A DNA stretch of 64,000 nucleotides from Costus lasius. Lineage: Eukaryota; Streptophyta; Magnoliopsida; Zingiberales; Costaceae. The first letter of the stretch is position 1, and every line of letters begins with the position of its first letter. This document shows positions 44,431 through 55,640 of the stretch, piece after piece. The DNA lies in the NCBI GenBank assembly GCA_027563935.2, contig CM050446.2, forward strand, positions 31,995,501 to 32,059,500, in the 5' to 3' direction. The notes below the pieces were generated by a model. The model was not told the DNA's origin. It saw nothing but the letters and a program-made list of their open reading frames with translations, and made no database searches. Made by a program: the position numbers and the translations under genes.

Positions 44431-44992
44431 TTGAAGATACGAATCGCAAAGCTTCCACACTAATCTCAAAACTGAATCAACATATACGAGCCATATCAAC
44501 ATATACGAACACTGGTCAACGTACACGAAAACATAACTACTATTTAACTCTGGTTTAGAAGTCAACCTACACGAAAATTGGTCAACTCATATGAATTATT
44601 GCAAAATGTTTTTTGACATATGACATATATTGATTGAACAATGCGTATATGCAATAATTTAAGTCTAGAGTGCCTTCATGTATTTTGATTTGAATCAAGC
44701 TCTATTGATATGTATTTTGAATGTCTATGATTTTTAAGGATATGCGAGTTTGTTTTATCCTTGATCTTGTAATTAAAAAGCATTTTGAGTAATTGATTTG
44801 ATGGCTTAATGATTTTTGAAATTTCATGTAGAATAAAATTTTTGAATAAGCACAATTCTGGTATGGATAAAATGCATATATGAAATGTTGTGCATCCTTG
44901 CGATACAAGCTGAGTAGAAATTACTTAAGTTTAATTTATTTATTTTTGCTTGATAGAGAATTTTTCATAGATAAAAAATTGGTGACATTAGT
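44431..44992. other. Gene-free AT-rich flank
   Basis: Short imperfect repeats of CATATACGA / TCAACNTACACGAAAA between 44478 and 44595. No gene. Confidence 0.55.
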
Positions 44993-45000
44993 ATAAAGAG

Positions 45001-46941
45001 TACGGGTGAGCATTCGAGGTCAGTACATTCGGTTTTTACCGATTACCGACAAATTCGGTTAAATTGGTTGGGTTAGAAAGTTGTTGGTTTCGATAACGGT
45101 AAGTGATTTTGTGTAAATCAATTTTCGGTATTGGGTATTCGGTATCAGTTATTATGATTCGGTTCGGTAACAAACTGATTTACCTATATAATTTTTTTAA
45201 TTAGTAACCTCGGGTAAGTGGTAACTAGGTAAGACTGGAAATCCAAAGTCCAAACCCATTTACCCTTTAACCTAAGACCGTAAATCCAATTATCCAAAGG
45301 CCAAGCCCTAGACCCTAGTGATACGAGAGTAACACGACCCGCTGTCCGCCGACTCGTGAGCCGCTGCCCGCCTCCAAATCCATCCTCCGTTCTCCACTGG
45401 ATTTCTCCACTTCTCCTTCTCGAGTTCTCGGTCGTCACCACTCACCAGTCGCCGTCCACATCTTGGTGTTCGAGGGAACAAGCAGGTAAATCATAAATGA
45501 ACTTTCTTTGTTTCATTTGAAAGAATTATTCGTGATCTCACTTCTTATAGTTTTTATTATGCAGCTGAAAATTAGTATAAAACAAAAAGGCATAAAAAGT
45601 AATAGGTGTTCTCTGGAACTGCAGAAGTTCAAAAATCTGAGTACTTCTTACATTTAACAAGTGAGATTTTCATCTGGGTTTCATGTTGAATGGTTTAAAG
45701 GCAAGACTGTTGACAATTTTCTATCAATGCTTATTCAGTTTAATGGAATTGGATATCAGACTTGATTAGTTTAGTTAAATTTTCCATCATTTGTCAAAGC
45801 ATTTATGTTGAACCGCCTTCACTTGACACTTTTAGTACGAGTTCTTTGAAATGAGTGCTCTCCTTATTGTATTCCAACAGGCTACTGCAAATGTTTAACC
45901 AGATAGAAGTTTGATATGGTTACAATCTATTTGTCCAGCTTAAGCATGCTATATCAGGTTTATTTTGTGGAAAATCTTAATCCTGATTCAGGCAACTTAT
46001 AGTATTGAATTATTTTGGTGCCTAATAATCTCCTTGTTAACTACTCCATTTCTTTTTTTTGCACATTCAAATGTTTTCTAATGAAAAATGCGTTGCCCTT
46101 TTGTGAGTGCGGCCCTCTTTTTAATTTATAATGCACATGTTTTGTTTTTTATTTTGACCATTTTTCTACCCTTATTTAGTTCATTGTTCACTTGTTAGAC
46201 ATGTCTTGTTGGAGCTGGTCCTGAAGGGAAACATACGGCACTGGAAGCAGTCACGATTGTTCTTGATCTACCACCACCGCAGCCTGGGTCTATGTCAGGA
46301 CTTACATCTGTTGATAGAGTGTCGGCATCAGATCCCAAGTCTGCTTTGGCATTGCAGAGATTAGTGTAGGCTGCAGTAAGAACAAATATTAGCACCCTTG
46401 TTATATTTAATTTATTAAATATGAGGGCCTTACTCCTTAGTCTCATTGTTCCCATAGTGAGGGTTCAAGGGATAAGGCTATGCATATCGAGCCATGTTTA
46501 TTGTGGCAGTTAATTGCAGGTGCCTTGTTCAAAGTTCACTAGTTTTCTTATGCATGTACATGTGTCTATGTATATGCACACGTGCAATTACTTGCAGTTT
46601 GGTGGTTTGGTTGTATGAAGCAGCGTAAAGACTTATGTAATAGTGCAATTCTTATTTTGTTTATGGGTGATGATGAATACAGGTATGGTTTCTTGGTGAA
46701 AATGCAAATTATGCTCCCTCTGAATATGTTTATTAAGTTGAAATAATTATGTTTTTTTATACTATATAACTTATATTATATTTTCAGTACTTTACCGAAT
46801 TTACCAAAAAATTTTAGTAAATTCAGTTTCGGTAGCAAATCGGTATTTTAATAATTCGGTTCGGTTTCGGTTAATGAAAATTCGGTTAAAAAAATTGGTA
46901 AATCTAATTCGGTATCGGTTAATACTGAATGCTCACCCCTA
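45001..46941. mobile_element. Non-autonomous hAT transposon (1941 bp)
   Basis: Starts TACGGGTGAGCATTCG and ends CTGAATGCTCACCCCTA; the termini are inverted (TA[C/G]GGGTGAGCATTC). ATAAAGAG at 44993-45000 and 46942-46949 is a perfect 8-bp target duplication, diagnostic of hAT. About 180 bp at each end are dense in TTCGGTT/AACCGAA-type motifs (for example 45030-45180 and 46790-46925), the usual subterminal transposase-binding pattern. No transposase is encoded. The inside has a promoter/leader-like GC-rich patch (45240-45485) and an exon-like segment. Confidence 0.92.
46199..46375 (+). pseudogene. Exon-like fragment of a host gene inside the hAT element
   Basis: A 177-bp phase-0 stretch is bounded by a T-rich acceptor (CACTTGTTAG) and a GTAAGA donor. 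It translates with a single stop (TAG, from a probable CAG) near 46367: VGAGPEGKHTALEAVT, VLDLPPPQPGSMSGL, SDPKSALALQRLV. This is protein-like and unlike any transposase. From memory it recalls a large HEAT/ARM-repeat plant protein (SWEETIE/HEATR5-like), but I cannot confirm this. It is probably a captured genomic exon. Confidence 0.6.
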
Positions 46942-46949
46942 ATAAAGAG

Positions 46950-47619
46950 ATTTGCTCCAACTTCTTTAGTTCAAGAATCTGAAATTATGAGTTATATGAT
47001 ACCATGAGTTGGTATACTTTAAATCTATTTCAATCAAGTAATAGAGGGAAGACTTTAAAAATAAATATTTATCTCTCATGTAAAAAGATCGATAACGATT
47101 TAAATACCATGCCCTTGACCGGCTCTCTCCAAAAAAAAAAAAAAAAAAAAAACTCAAACACCCGAGAAAAGGATAATAAAAAGAGAGAGTTGGATGTTAA
47201 GTGGACAACTCTGTTGACTTTTCATGATTAAAACTATGAGTTCTATTACACTATAATGTAGTATACTTTAAATAATGTTATGATTCTAACAGGAAAGGAC
47301 ATATAATTGTTTAAAGACTACTTTACTCAGAAACATCACATGAATTCTAGAAATAAAGATTTGTTCTGTTAGGTAAATTAGATTTATTAAAACAAAAGTA
47401 TTTGATGCTTAAGTAAGTGGAGATTGAATGTAACAACATTAGTTATGAGTTTTATTTATCTTAGATTATAAAATCTCGAGAAGTTTACATTTATCATATT
47501 ATTTTTTAAATCTCTTGAGTTTTTAAAAAATTGATTGCTTAAATTCTGGACTAAGGACATGATTGGGGAAGAATGAACAAGTGTTCCTTATCTTTACATT
47601 CTCTTTACATATTATGGTA
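46950..47619. other. Gene-free AT-rich DNA
   Basis: Contains an A-run at 47131-47152. No coding signal or element ends. Confidence 0.6.
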
Positions 47620-47658
47620 TTGCTTGAGGACAAGCAAAATTCTAAGTCTATGGTATTT
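47620..47658 (+). other. Athila polypurine region and hairpin, plus orientation
   Basis: TTGCTTGAGGACAAGCAA at 47620-47637 followed by AAGTCTATGGTATTT and an LTR-like start TGATGATTTGC at 47659, the same order as next to the Athila 2 LTR but on the other strand. Confidence 0.78.
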
Positions 47659-47934
47659 TGATGATTTGCATTTATATCATATTTTTCTCTATATTTTATA
47701 TGATATTTTATGCTTAATTGTAAGATTTTATACCAATTTTTAATATTTTTATCTTCTATGATATGAAATCTTCACTTTTCTTGGTTTTCATGAAAATACA
47801 AGCAAAAATGATAGATTTAATGATTTTTGAGGCCATGGAATGGTTCCCAAGGAAAAGACAAAGCTACACGTCAAATTTGGAGCAAAATAGAGATCAGATG
47901 AGATATTCACGGTCACAACCGTGAGTCCTTCAAA
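47659..47934 (+). repeat. U3 part of an Athila LTR, plus orientation, truncated
   Basis: AT-rich LTR start like those of Athila 1 and 2, reaching a palindromic module (TTCACGGTCACAACCGTGA near 47908-47926) where it is cut and joined to inverted integrase sequence. Remaining LTR length is only 276 bp. Confidence 0.65.
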
Positions 47935-50757
47935 AATTTCGATCTCTAGGATGGTATTCAGCGGCATCTCATTTCTTCGTGATATTCCAACCATATGTTG
48001 ACAACGATCGCAAGACTGTACACAGTCCCTTGCGTCTCTGAATAGGGTCGGCCAAAAGAAACCGCATTAGAGAATTTTATATGCTGTTTTCTTGCCACTG
48101 CAATGCCCTCCATAGGAAGAAGAATGACATTGGAATAAGACATCTGAAATTTCCTCTTATGGTAGGCATCTCTGAATGATACAATCAGCACAGCGCTTGA
48201 ACAAAAGTGGTTCATCCCAATAATAGTATTTCGCCATAGACATAAACTTTTTTCGCTGTTGGGATGTGAGATTCGGACGCATGATACCGGCTGCCAAGAA
48301 ATTACCTGATCGGCGTACCATGGTATTTTCACTATGGTGACAGCTAATAAGTTTTCGTCCGGGAATGCATCATCAATCTCTTCTTCCAAACTGTTCTTAG
48401 GGGTAGATGTCAGACGGGAGAGATGGTCTGCTACCAAATTATCAGCTCCCTTCTTATCCTTGATCTGAACATCAAATTCTTGCAACAATAGTATCCATCT
48501 GATTAGCCGTGGTTTTGCATCTTTCTTTGTCAGGAGATATCGGATTGCCGCATGATCTGTATAAACAATAACATGCGAATTAACTAAATACGATCGAAAC
48601 ATATCAAAAGCGAAAACTATAGATAGAAGTTCTTTTTCTGTGGTGGCATAATTGCTCTATGCTCCATCCAGCGTTCGGCTAGCGTCATAAATGGCATGTG
48701 TTCGGTTGTCTTTCTGCTGTCCTAATACGGCTCCTACCACATAGTCACTGGCGTCACACATAACTTCGAAGGGCAGCGACCAATCCGGAGGTTGTATTAT
48801 TGGAGCGGAGATTAATGCCTTCTTCAATTGTTGAAACACATCCATGCAGTTCTGGTCAAAAACAAATAATACATCCTTAGCAAGTAAAGATGTTAAAGGC
48901 CTAGCGATTTTAAAATTTTTTTCAATGAAACGTCTATAAAAGCCTGCATGTCCTAAGAAACTCCTTATTCCTCTAACAGAGTTTGGAGGTGGCATTCTCT
49001 CCATCACATCAATTTTCGCTTTGTCGACTTCGATACCATGCTCCAATATCAGATGACCAAGAACGATTCATTCTTTTACCATAAAATGACATTTTTCAAA
49101 ATTAAGCACCAGGTTCGTCTCTTCACAGCGCTGCAAGACTCGGGTCAAATTAGATAAACATGAATCAAAGTTGGACCCGTATACTGAAAAGTCGTCCATG
49201 ATGTCTTCAATCAAATCGGAGAAGATTGCCATCATGCACCGCTGAAAGGTAGCTGGTGCATTACATAAGCTAAATGGCATACGTCGATAAGCGAAGGTGC
49301 CGAAGGGACATATGAACATGGTTTTCTCTTGGTCGTCGGGATGTATTAGTATTTGGAAAAATCCTGAGTAGCCATCCAAGAAACAGAAATAAGAGTTAGT
49401 GGCTAATTTTTCAAGCATTTGATCAATAAAGGGGAGAGGAAAGTGATCCTTTCGGGTGGCTTTGTTCAGTTTCCGGTAGTCGATGCACATGCGCCACCCG
49501 GTAACGGTTCTTTGCGGGATTAATTTGTTATCTTCATTTTTCACTACCATTACTCCTCCTTCTTTGGTACCACATGTACCGGACTTACCCATTGGCTATC
49601 TGAAATAGGGTAGATGACCCCAGCATCCAATAGTTTCAAATTTTCTTTCTTAACCACCTCTTTCAAGTTCAGGTTCAAACGTCTCTGGAATTCGATAGAT
49701 GGTTTGCTGTCCTCCTCAAGATATATCCTGTGCATACATAAAGAAGGGTTAATATCTTTTATATCTTCCAAAGTGTACCCAATTACTTCTTATATTGTTG
49801 AAGCTTATCAAGGAGAAGGTTTGTTTGTTCCGAATCAAGATGGTTTGCTACAATGACAGGATAAGTAGAATTCTCACCTAAAAATCCATACATGAGGTTG
49901 CTCAGTAAAGATTTGAGCTCTAAGCTGAGTTGTTCACAAACCTCAGATTTCGATGTAAATGATTCTTCAAGCTTTCCTACTTCTGGCTCAACTGCTGTGC
50001 TCGAGTCGAGAATATCGGCATAAGCATAGACTTCTTCATCTTGTTCTTCGTCATAGTCGCCCATCAGGCATAATTCGAGGGGGTCGACGTTTGTCCGAGG
50101 GATGTAAGATGAATTAAGCTCATCGTCGATGACTCCAATACTACAGTAGGAATATACAAAGATAGTCTTTTTTAGGCTACCTGTGATATCAAATTCAATC
50201 GTATCCTCACCTATACGCAGTGCCAACTTCCCATTTTTAACGTCGATTATAGTATCAGCAGTTGCCAAAAATGGTCTGCCCAGTATTATAGGAAGTTTGG
50301 AGTCTTCCTCCATCTCAAGCACAACGAAATCAGCTAGAACAAAAAATTTACCGACATTTATTGACACGTCCTCTAGAATTCCTACCGGATGTCGTATAGA
50401 ACGGTTGACCAATTGCAAAGAGATGTTTGTCGGCTTTAAGTCTCCGATGTTCAGTTTCTTGCAAAGAGAGAGTGGCATCAGACTTACACTTACTCCAAGA
50501 TCGCACAAAGCACGGTCGAAAGTTGTATTTCCCATTAGGCATTGAATGGTAAAACTGCCTGGATCTTTCAACTTTGGCGGTAACTTGTTTTGGATGATTG
50601 CGCTGCATTCCTCAATTAACGCCACTGTGTCATGTTCTTCCATTATTCTTTTATTCGATAACATCTCCTTCAAAAACTTAGCATAGGATGACATTTGTGA
50701 TAAAGCATCAGTAAATGATATGTTAATATATAGTTTCTTCAAAATTTCTAAAAATTT
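47935..50757 (-). pseudogene. Athila 3 protease-pol fragment, inverted
   Basis: Minus strand: protease 50742-49783 (ALCDLGVSVSLMPLS, ILGRPFLATADTIIDV), RT 49771-49068 (WRMCIDYRKLNKATRKDHFPLPF, PFSLCNAPATFQR, catalytic MDDFSVYG), connection/RNase H 49046-48300 ([21 protein letters not shown]), integrase zinc finger about 48260-47990. In-frame TGA near 49066 and TAG near 48657 and several frameshifts break it. It stops at 47935 inside the integrase (ILEIEIF) and starts at 50757 inside the gag-protease linker, so gag, the integrase core and LTRs are missing on its own strand. Confidence 0.87.
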
Positions 50758-51159
50758 ACCGAATTTTTAGAAATTTCCCAAACTGTAACCAAACCAGTAA
50801 CCATTGGAACCGCTGAAAAACATACCGATTAAGGTACCGTTTGGTTCAGTTAACTAGAAAATCGATTCGGTTCGATTCAGTTAACCGTGGTTTGACGATT
50901 CCAATGAATTTTTGAACTATAATTTTCAAAACTATAATTTTCTATCCAAGGATTTATTTTTGTTAAATTCATATTTGTCAACGTGGTGAAACCCTGAATC
51001 CTGAATTTATCCAAATTGATTTTAGCCAAAACCCTAAAACCACCTTTTTGTTTTCTTGCATTAGAAGTTTTCAAAACAAAAAATACACTTTGAATCATCT
51101 AGATATAGATCAATCGTGTAATCGGTACTTGACCACCTGATCCTCATTGGGAACGATAA
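50758..51159. other. Junction region, unassigned
   Basis: Begins with an inverted repeat TTTCTAAAAATTTACCGAA/TTTTTAGAAA at the end of the pol fragment. GGTTCGATTCAGTTAACC-type text at 50868-50888 resembles hAT subterminal motifs, but no element ends were found. Confidence 0.45.
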
Positions 51160-51206
51160 TCTTTTTATTACTTCGATAAATCGGTGCACTTGTGGATCGC
51201 TATCAG
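51160..51206 (+). repeat. Athila-LTR-end-like sequence, plus orientation
   Basis: TTACTTCGATAAATCGGTG and CACTTGTGGATCGCTATCA match, on the opposite strand, the inner ends of the Athila 1 and 2 LTRs (GAAGTAATA, GTGCAC block). No PBS follows. It may be the far end of the LTR that starts at 47659. Confidence 0.5.
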
Positions 51207-52129
51207 AAGGCAAGATCACAAGACACTTTGCTAAGATTATACAAGATGATGTAGCAAATCGAATGTAAATGCAAGATCTTCCTTACAGAATTACTCTTAG
51301 GGAGCTCATGCAACAAGTGTCTTCAACAGGTATTGGTGCGCATATCCTCTTCTCCTCCTTGCAAGCACAACTTCTCTCTGTGTGATCCCTCTGCCGAGCG
51401 ATCCCTTCTCTTCTCTTCTTTTCACCCTTTTATCCTTCTCCCTTCTGCGCTTTCTCCTTCTTCCCATACCCTGCCAAAGCTGCCACAACCGCTGCTATTT
51501 TCCAGCAAGAGAAGACTTTGCCGCCAGCCTCCATGCCCTGCAACGCCGCAGCCAACTTTCTCACAAAATCGTGATTCTGTGACCAAATCCACTGCCAAAT
51601 GGTGCTCTGCGCCTCCTTTGTCAACGGTGGAGGAAAGTCCTAAGTGCCCTTCAGCCTTCCCTCAGGTTAGATTGAAGAAATATGGGCTAAAATCACGATT
51701 TCGTAATAGGCGAGTCTGCGGTCTCGGGCGAGAATTTGGTCGTGACCCAGTCGTGATTTATCGCTTGTAGCTTAAGTGCGGAGACGAAGCACGGGCATGA
51801 TCCTGATCGCGACCCGGTCATGATTTCCAACGAAGGCTTCAATGAGTCTGAAAACTTCCAGTTAGGATCATCTTGAATTAGGCTGAGCTTCTCTATCAGA
51901 ATCCACCCTCTTTATGGTCGTTTTGACCTGAAAACGTGAAAATACTAAGAGGAGTGTAGATTCCATAGATGTAAAGCAATTTAGGCATTAATCAGGCAGA
52001 AAGCCCTGAAATATAGGTGATTCTGACTGTAAAATCATACTTGAAGTGCTATATAAATCTGTGTCAACACCAGCCGACACGACATGAGTAGAATCGACCT
52101 ACAGAGAGGGCGTAGGATTTACTGAGACC
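51207..52129. other. Unassigned, with loose palindromic modules
   Basis: CGTGACCCAGTCGTGATTT (51742-51760) and CGCGACCCGGTCATGATTT (51809-51827) resemble the modules of the Athila LTRs. 51350-51500 is CT-rich like an LTR leader. ORFs 51333-51770 are compositional. Likely LTR debris. Confidence 0.45.
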
Positions 52130-52680
52130 GATGGGATGCTTCTTATGCAAAGGACCCCATCGGGTGCATGACTGCCTAACCTAAGAGCGGATCACAGCAA
52201 TTGTGCAGCAAGAGCTCGCTGAGAAGGAGATGGTTAATGATGACCCTGTAGTGACATGCATAGGAGGGATAGCATTGAATGCGATCACGGCAGTGTCAAC
52301 ATCAGGAGGGGCATAATTGATATATGTTCCGATGCAGATATGTGGGGTCAAGGTGGAGGCAATGGTCGACACCGATGTGACTCATCTATTCATATCGGAA
52401 CGCTTGGCGGCATAGCTAGGCTTGCGTACTTCGCCTATGACGGGTTGGATGAAAACCATCAACTTTGCAGAGCAGTAGATGTTGGGCATTTCCTACGACA
52501 TTCTGGTGAAGCTTGGAAACTAGACGGGATGACATCACATACGAGTGGCGAAGTTGGACGATTATGACGTTGTCCTCGGTATAGAACTACTTCGACAAGC
52601 GAAGGTTTATATCGTTCCACACTTGGAAGGTGTCCAAGTGCTTCATGAGGAAGCACCAAGGTGGGTCCCTAGTATTCAGC
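52130..52680 (+). pseudogene. Ty3/gypsy gag zinc finger and protease fragment
   Basis: Plus strand, multiple frames and stops. A CX2CX3HX4C knuckle GCFLCKGPHRVHDC lies near 52136-52177. Then PVVTCIGGIALNAITAV and the protease VDTDVTHLFISERLAA, where the family has VDTGATH, so the catalytic Gly reads Asp. VAKLDDYDVVLGIELLRQAK and VYIVPHLEGVQVL end it. No RT follows. Confidence 0.7.
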
Positions 52681-53960
52681 GAGGTAATTCAACGACCTCG
52701 AATACAATAATACAAGGGACACGTAGGGTGACGGATCCTGCACGAGCACAAGGTGCACATATCGTAGTAGTGGTTGCACCAAAGATGCCCGTAGCAGACA
52801 TTGAGGTGATGTCCAAATTGGGCGAGGGAGAATTGAATGCCCGAATCTGATTGGACCATGCCAAAAAAGATTGGGTTGGGCAGCGGCCCAAGCCCATGGT
52901 AGGAAGCTAAAATCAGAGCCCACACCTGAGTTAATAATTTGGGTCAATTCCCAAATTGGAAAACAAAATCGGGCGATCGAGCGGCGATTTTGGAAGATGC
53001 AAGCAGCGGCATTCTCGCAGGCGAGAGCGGAGGATGAGGTCATCGGCCTCATCTTCTTCAACCGAATCAGCAGGGGAAAACGAAGAGCGGGGTTTCCTTG
53101 GACGTGGAGGTGACACTGATAAGTTCCTGCATCTTCAGAAAATGAAGCGTGAGACGGGGTCTCGAGAGGGATCAAAGGAAGCAGTCGACACGGAGCGCTT
53201 CCTTCGGCGAGATCCTCATCGTGGACGAAGAAACAGACAGTGAGGCGGCGTTAAGGAGGTAACTACCGAGTCTAGCGGCAGAGGCGAGCGATGCCTCTGC
53301 CCTGTGTAACGTCCGACGAGCGGACGAAGGAAGGAGCGAGTTTTGGGAACGAGATCTAGAGGGAGAGAGAGAGAGAGAGACTTAGAGAGGAGCAAGTTTG
53401 TCAAGTGCTGAGAGTTCTCGTCACCTATGGATGGCGATGAAAGATCTGAGAGCGATCAGGGTTGGTGGCGAGTGCAGCCGGCGACGCGAGCACGAGCAAG
53501 GATCCGACGGGCGGATCCAAGAGGGTTTTGTAACTTGTTTCAAAGAGAATAAAGCAAGTGATTTTCCCTTCTATCTGGTTATCTTCTTCGGCGACACTCT
53601 TCCCTGTTCTCGATCTCAGCAGCGACGAGCGTTCTTCTCCTTTTTCACCATCGTTTACGACGGTCCAAGCAGGTGACACTTTCGACGGCGACAAGGGCTG
53701 AGGGAGGAGGCAACGAGGCATCTTCCCTGCCGCACGCTCGTGAGCCCTCCTCCACTCTTCTTCCCGGCGACGAGCGTCAAATGCATGTGGCATTCGACGC
53801 AACGATGGCACATAGTAATCGAACGTGCTGACGCATTTGAATCGCAACGACGACACCAACATTGATTTTGACTTTGGTCAAAATCAATTTTGACTGTGAA
53901 TGAAATCGGTGATTCGGCGATTTCGCAAAAAATCTGATTTGGGCGCATAGTCCGAGGGGA
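52681..53960 (+). repeat. LTR-like GC-rich stretch after the protease fragment
   Basis: After about 170 bp of further pol-linker debris, TTGGGCAGCGGCCCAAGCCCA (52874-52894) opens a GC-rich region with an AATAAA-type R region (GAGAATAAAGCAAG near 53546-53559) and GTTTTGTAACTTG. A related sequence occurs at 59446-59760 (GGGCAGTAGCCCAAGCCCA; GTTTTGTAGCTC; GGAATAAA), so both are probably LTR pieces of one family. Ends not defined; ORFs inside have no resemblance. Confidence 0.45.
53362..53380. repeat. (GA)n microsatellite
   Basis: GGGAGAGAGAGAGAGAGAGA-type run, 19 bp. Confidence 0.9.
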
Positions 53961-54725
53961 AATGGTGATGTGGAGGGGATTAGAAAAAAGAGAGTGACAA
54001 TAGGTATTTAAGTCGAATATTTATAGAGTTCGGATATTAAATGAGTAGTTAAATTTTTAATATGATAGAACTTAGGTAGGGATTTTAAAAAATAAATAAA
54101 TAATTATTCGGATATGAATAGTAAAAAAATTATCCAAATTAAATAGATAGTATAAAAGAATAGGTAGTAAAAAAAATACGGATATTCCACCCGTCATCCC
54201 TAGTTTTATTCACTCCATATAAATCCACTTAGAAAGAGTATAACGAGGGGATGGGAAATAAGTATAAGCTTTGCAGCAGCCTATATTCCTCATAAAATCT
54301 GTGAGGATTTTTCTTATATCAACTTATTGATGATGAAGTATTGGATGAAACAAAACATTTTGAAAATTTTAAATTTTTGGGTCTAAATGAAATTTTATGT
54401 TGGACGCTTTGAAATTTTTTTATCATTATAAAATCAAATCTTATTTAAACTTTGCTGTTACGTACTTTAGAAATTTCTTTATCTTTGATATTTGACCAGT
54501 AATTATAGTACCAATCTTTATATTTTTGTTAATGTACATTGGATGCATATTAATTTTATAAAATAAATTATTTTTAGCATATTTATAAATTTATTAAATA
54601 ATTTCATTGTGCTTTAAAGATAATACAACTTTTAATTTTTTTTTTAATTTAAATTTACTAATACAAGTAAAAATAAGGGTGTTATTTAACCATTGATATT
54701 TGTCGTAGACTTAGTTTACTGTGCA

Positions 54726-54832
54726 AATATTAATACTAATGTTAATACTAATACTAATATTAATACTAATGTTAATTCTAATACTAATACTAATACTAAG
54801 ATTAATAGTAATATTAATATTAATACTAAAAT
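54726..54832. repeat. (TAATAC/TAATGT)n hexamer-like repeat
   Basis: About 18 units of mainly TAATAC with TAATGT, TAATAT, TAATAG variants. Confidence 0.9.
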
Positions 54833-55239
54833 TGCCTAGGGATTGAGGCGTATACTGTGCAAATCATTGGCAATAGCCGCATCTTCTTAACTTCCTAGAA
54901 AATTTCTCCGTAGATTGGGGTTGCTTTTGCTGCCCGCCCAAGCAAAAGCAACTGGGTAGTAGTCCAAATGGGGCCTTACAAATTTTATATCTAAGTGAAA
55001 ACAAATTATAAATAAAAGTCACTATTGATATTAATAAAAAAATGTGTTTGGTATATTTCGAACGCATTAGCAAACAAGGTTAACAAAATTCTGTCACATA
55101 ATTTTAAACAGGATGAATTAAACTGTAAAATAATCATCATGCACTTTATTGATTTTACTTGCTACTAAGGAATTGTATGTGGATTTTTTTTTCTATTGCT
55201 ATTTTTTATTGTACATGCTCATATTAAACATATTGGGTA

Positions 55240-55640
55240 ATTTTTCAGTATAATGTATAAATTAATTACCTTAACAATGTTTAAATAATAGGCATTATGT
55301 AAAAATATGGATATAATGTAACACATAAATGTAATAATTACAAAATATTCATAATGTATATAATAAATATAATGTGCACATGATTGACATATTAGACATA
55401 AACAATATGAAATATAATATCTATATCAAGCCCTTCATTAATGGACATAATAAAAACAAAGTACCTATTAATGTACATAATACATTAATGCATATAATGA
55501 ACAAAATGTACATAATTGTTATAATAGACATCCTAAAAATATGTACAAAATATACATCATAAAAACAATATATATCATGAAAATAATATATATTATGACA
55601 ATAATGTACATGATTTATATAATGCACAACTTATAAATTG
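55240..55640. repeat. AT-rich cryptic repeat with TAATGTACATAAT palindromes
   Basis: Irregular repeats of ATAATGTACATAAT, ATATAATG and TATATCAT. Several short self-complementary units (ATTAATGTACATAAT, TGTACA). Open frames on both strands follow from the composition and are not genes. Confidence 0.75.
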
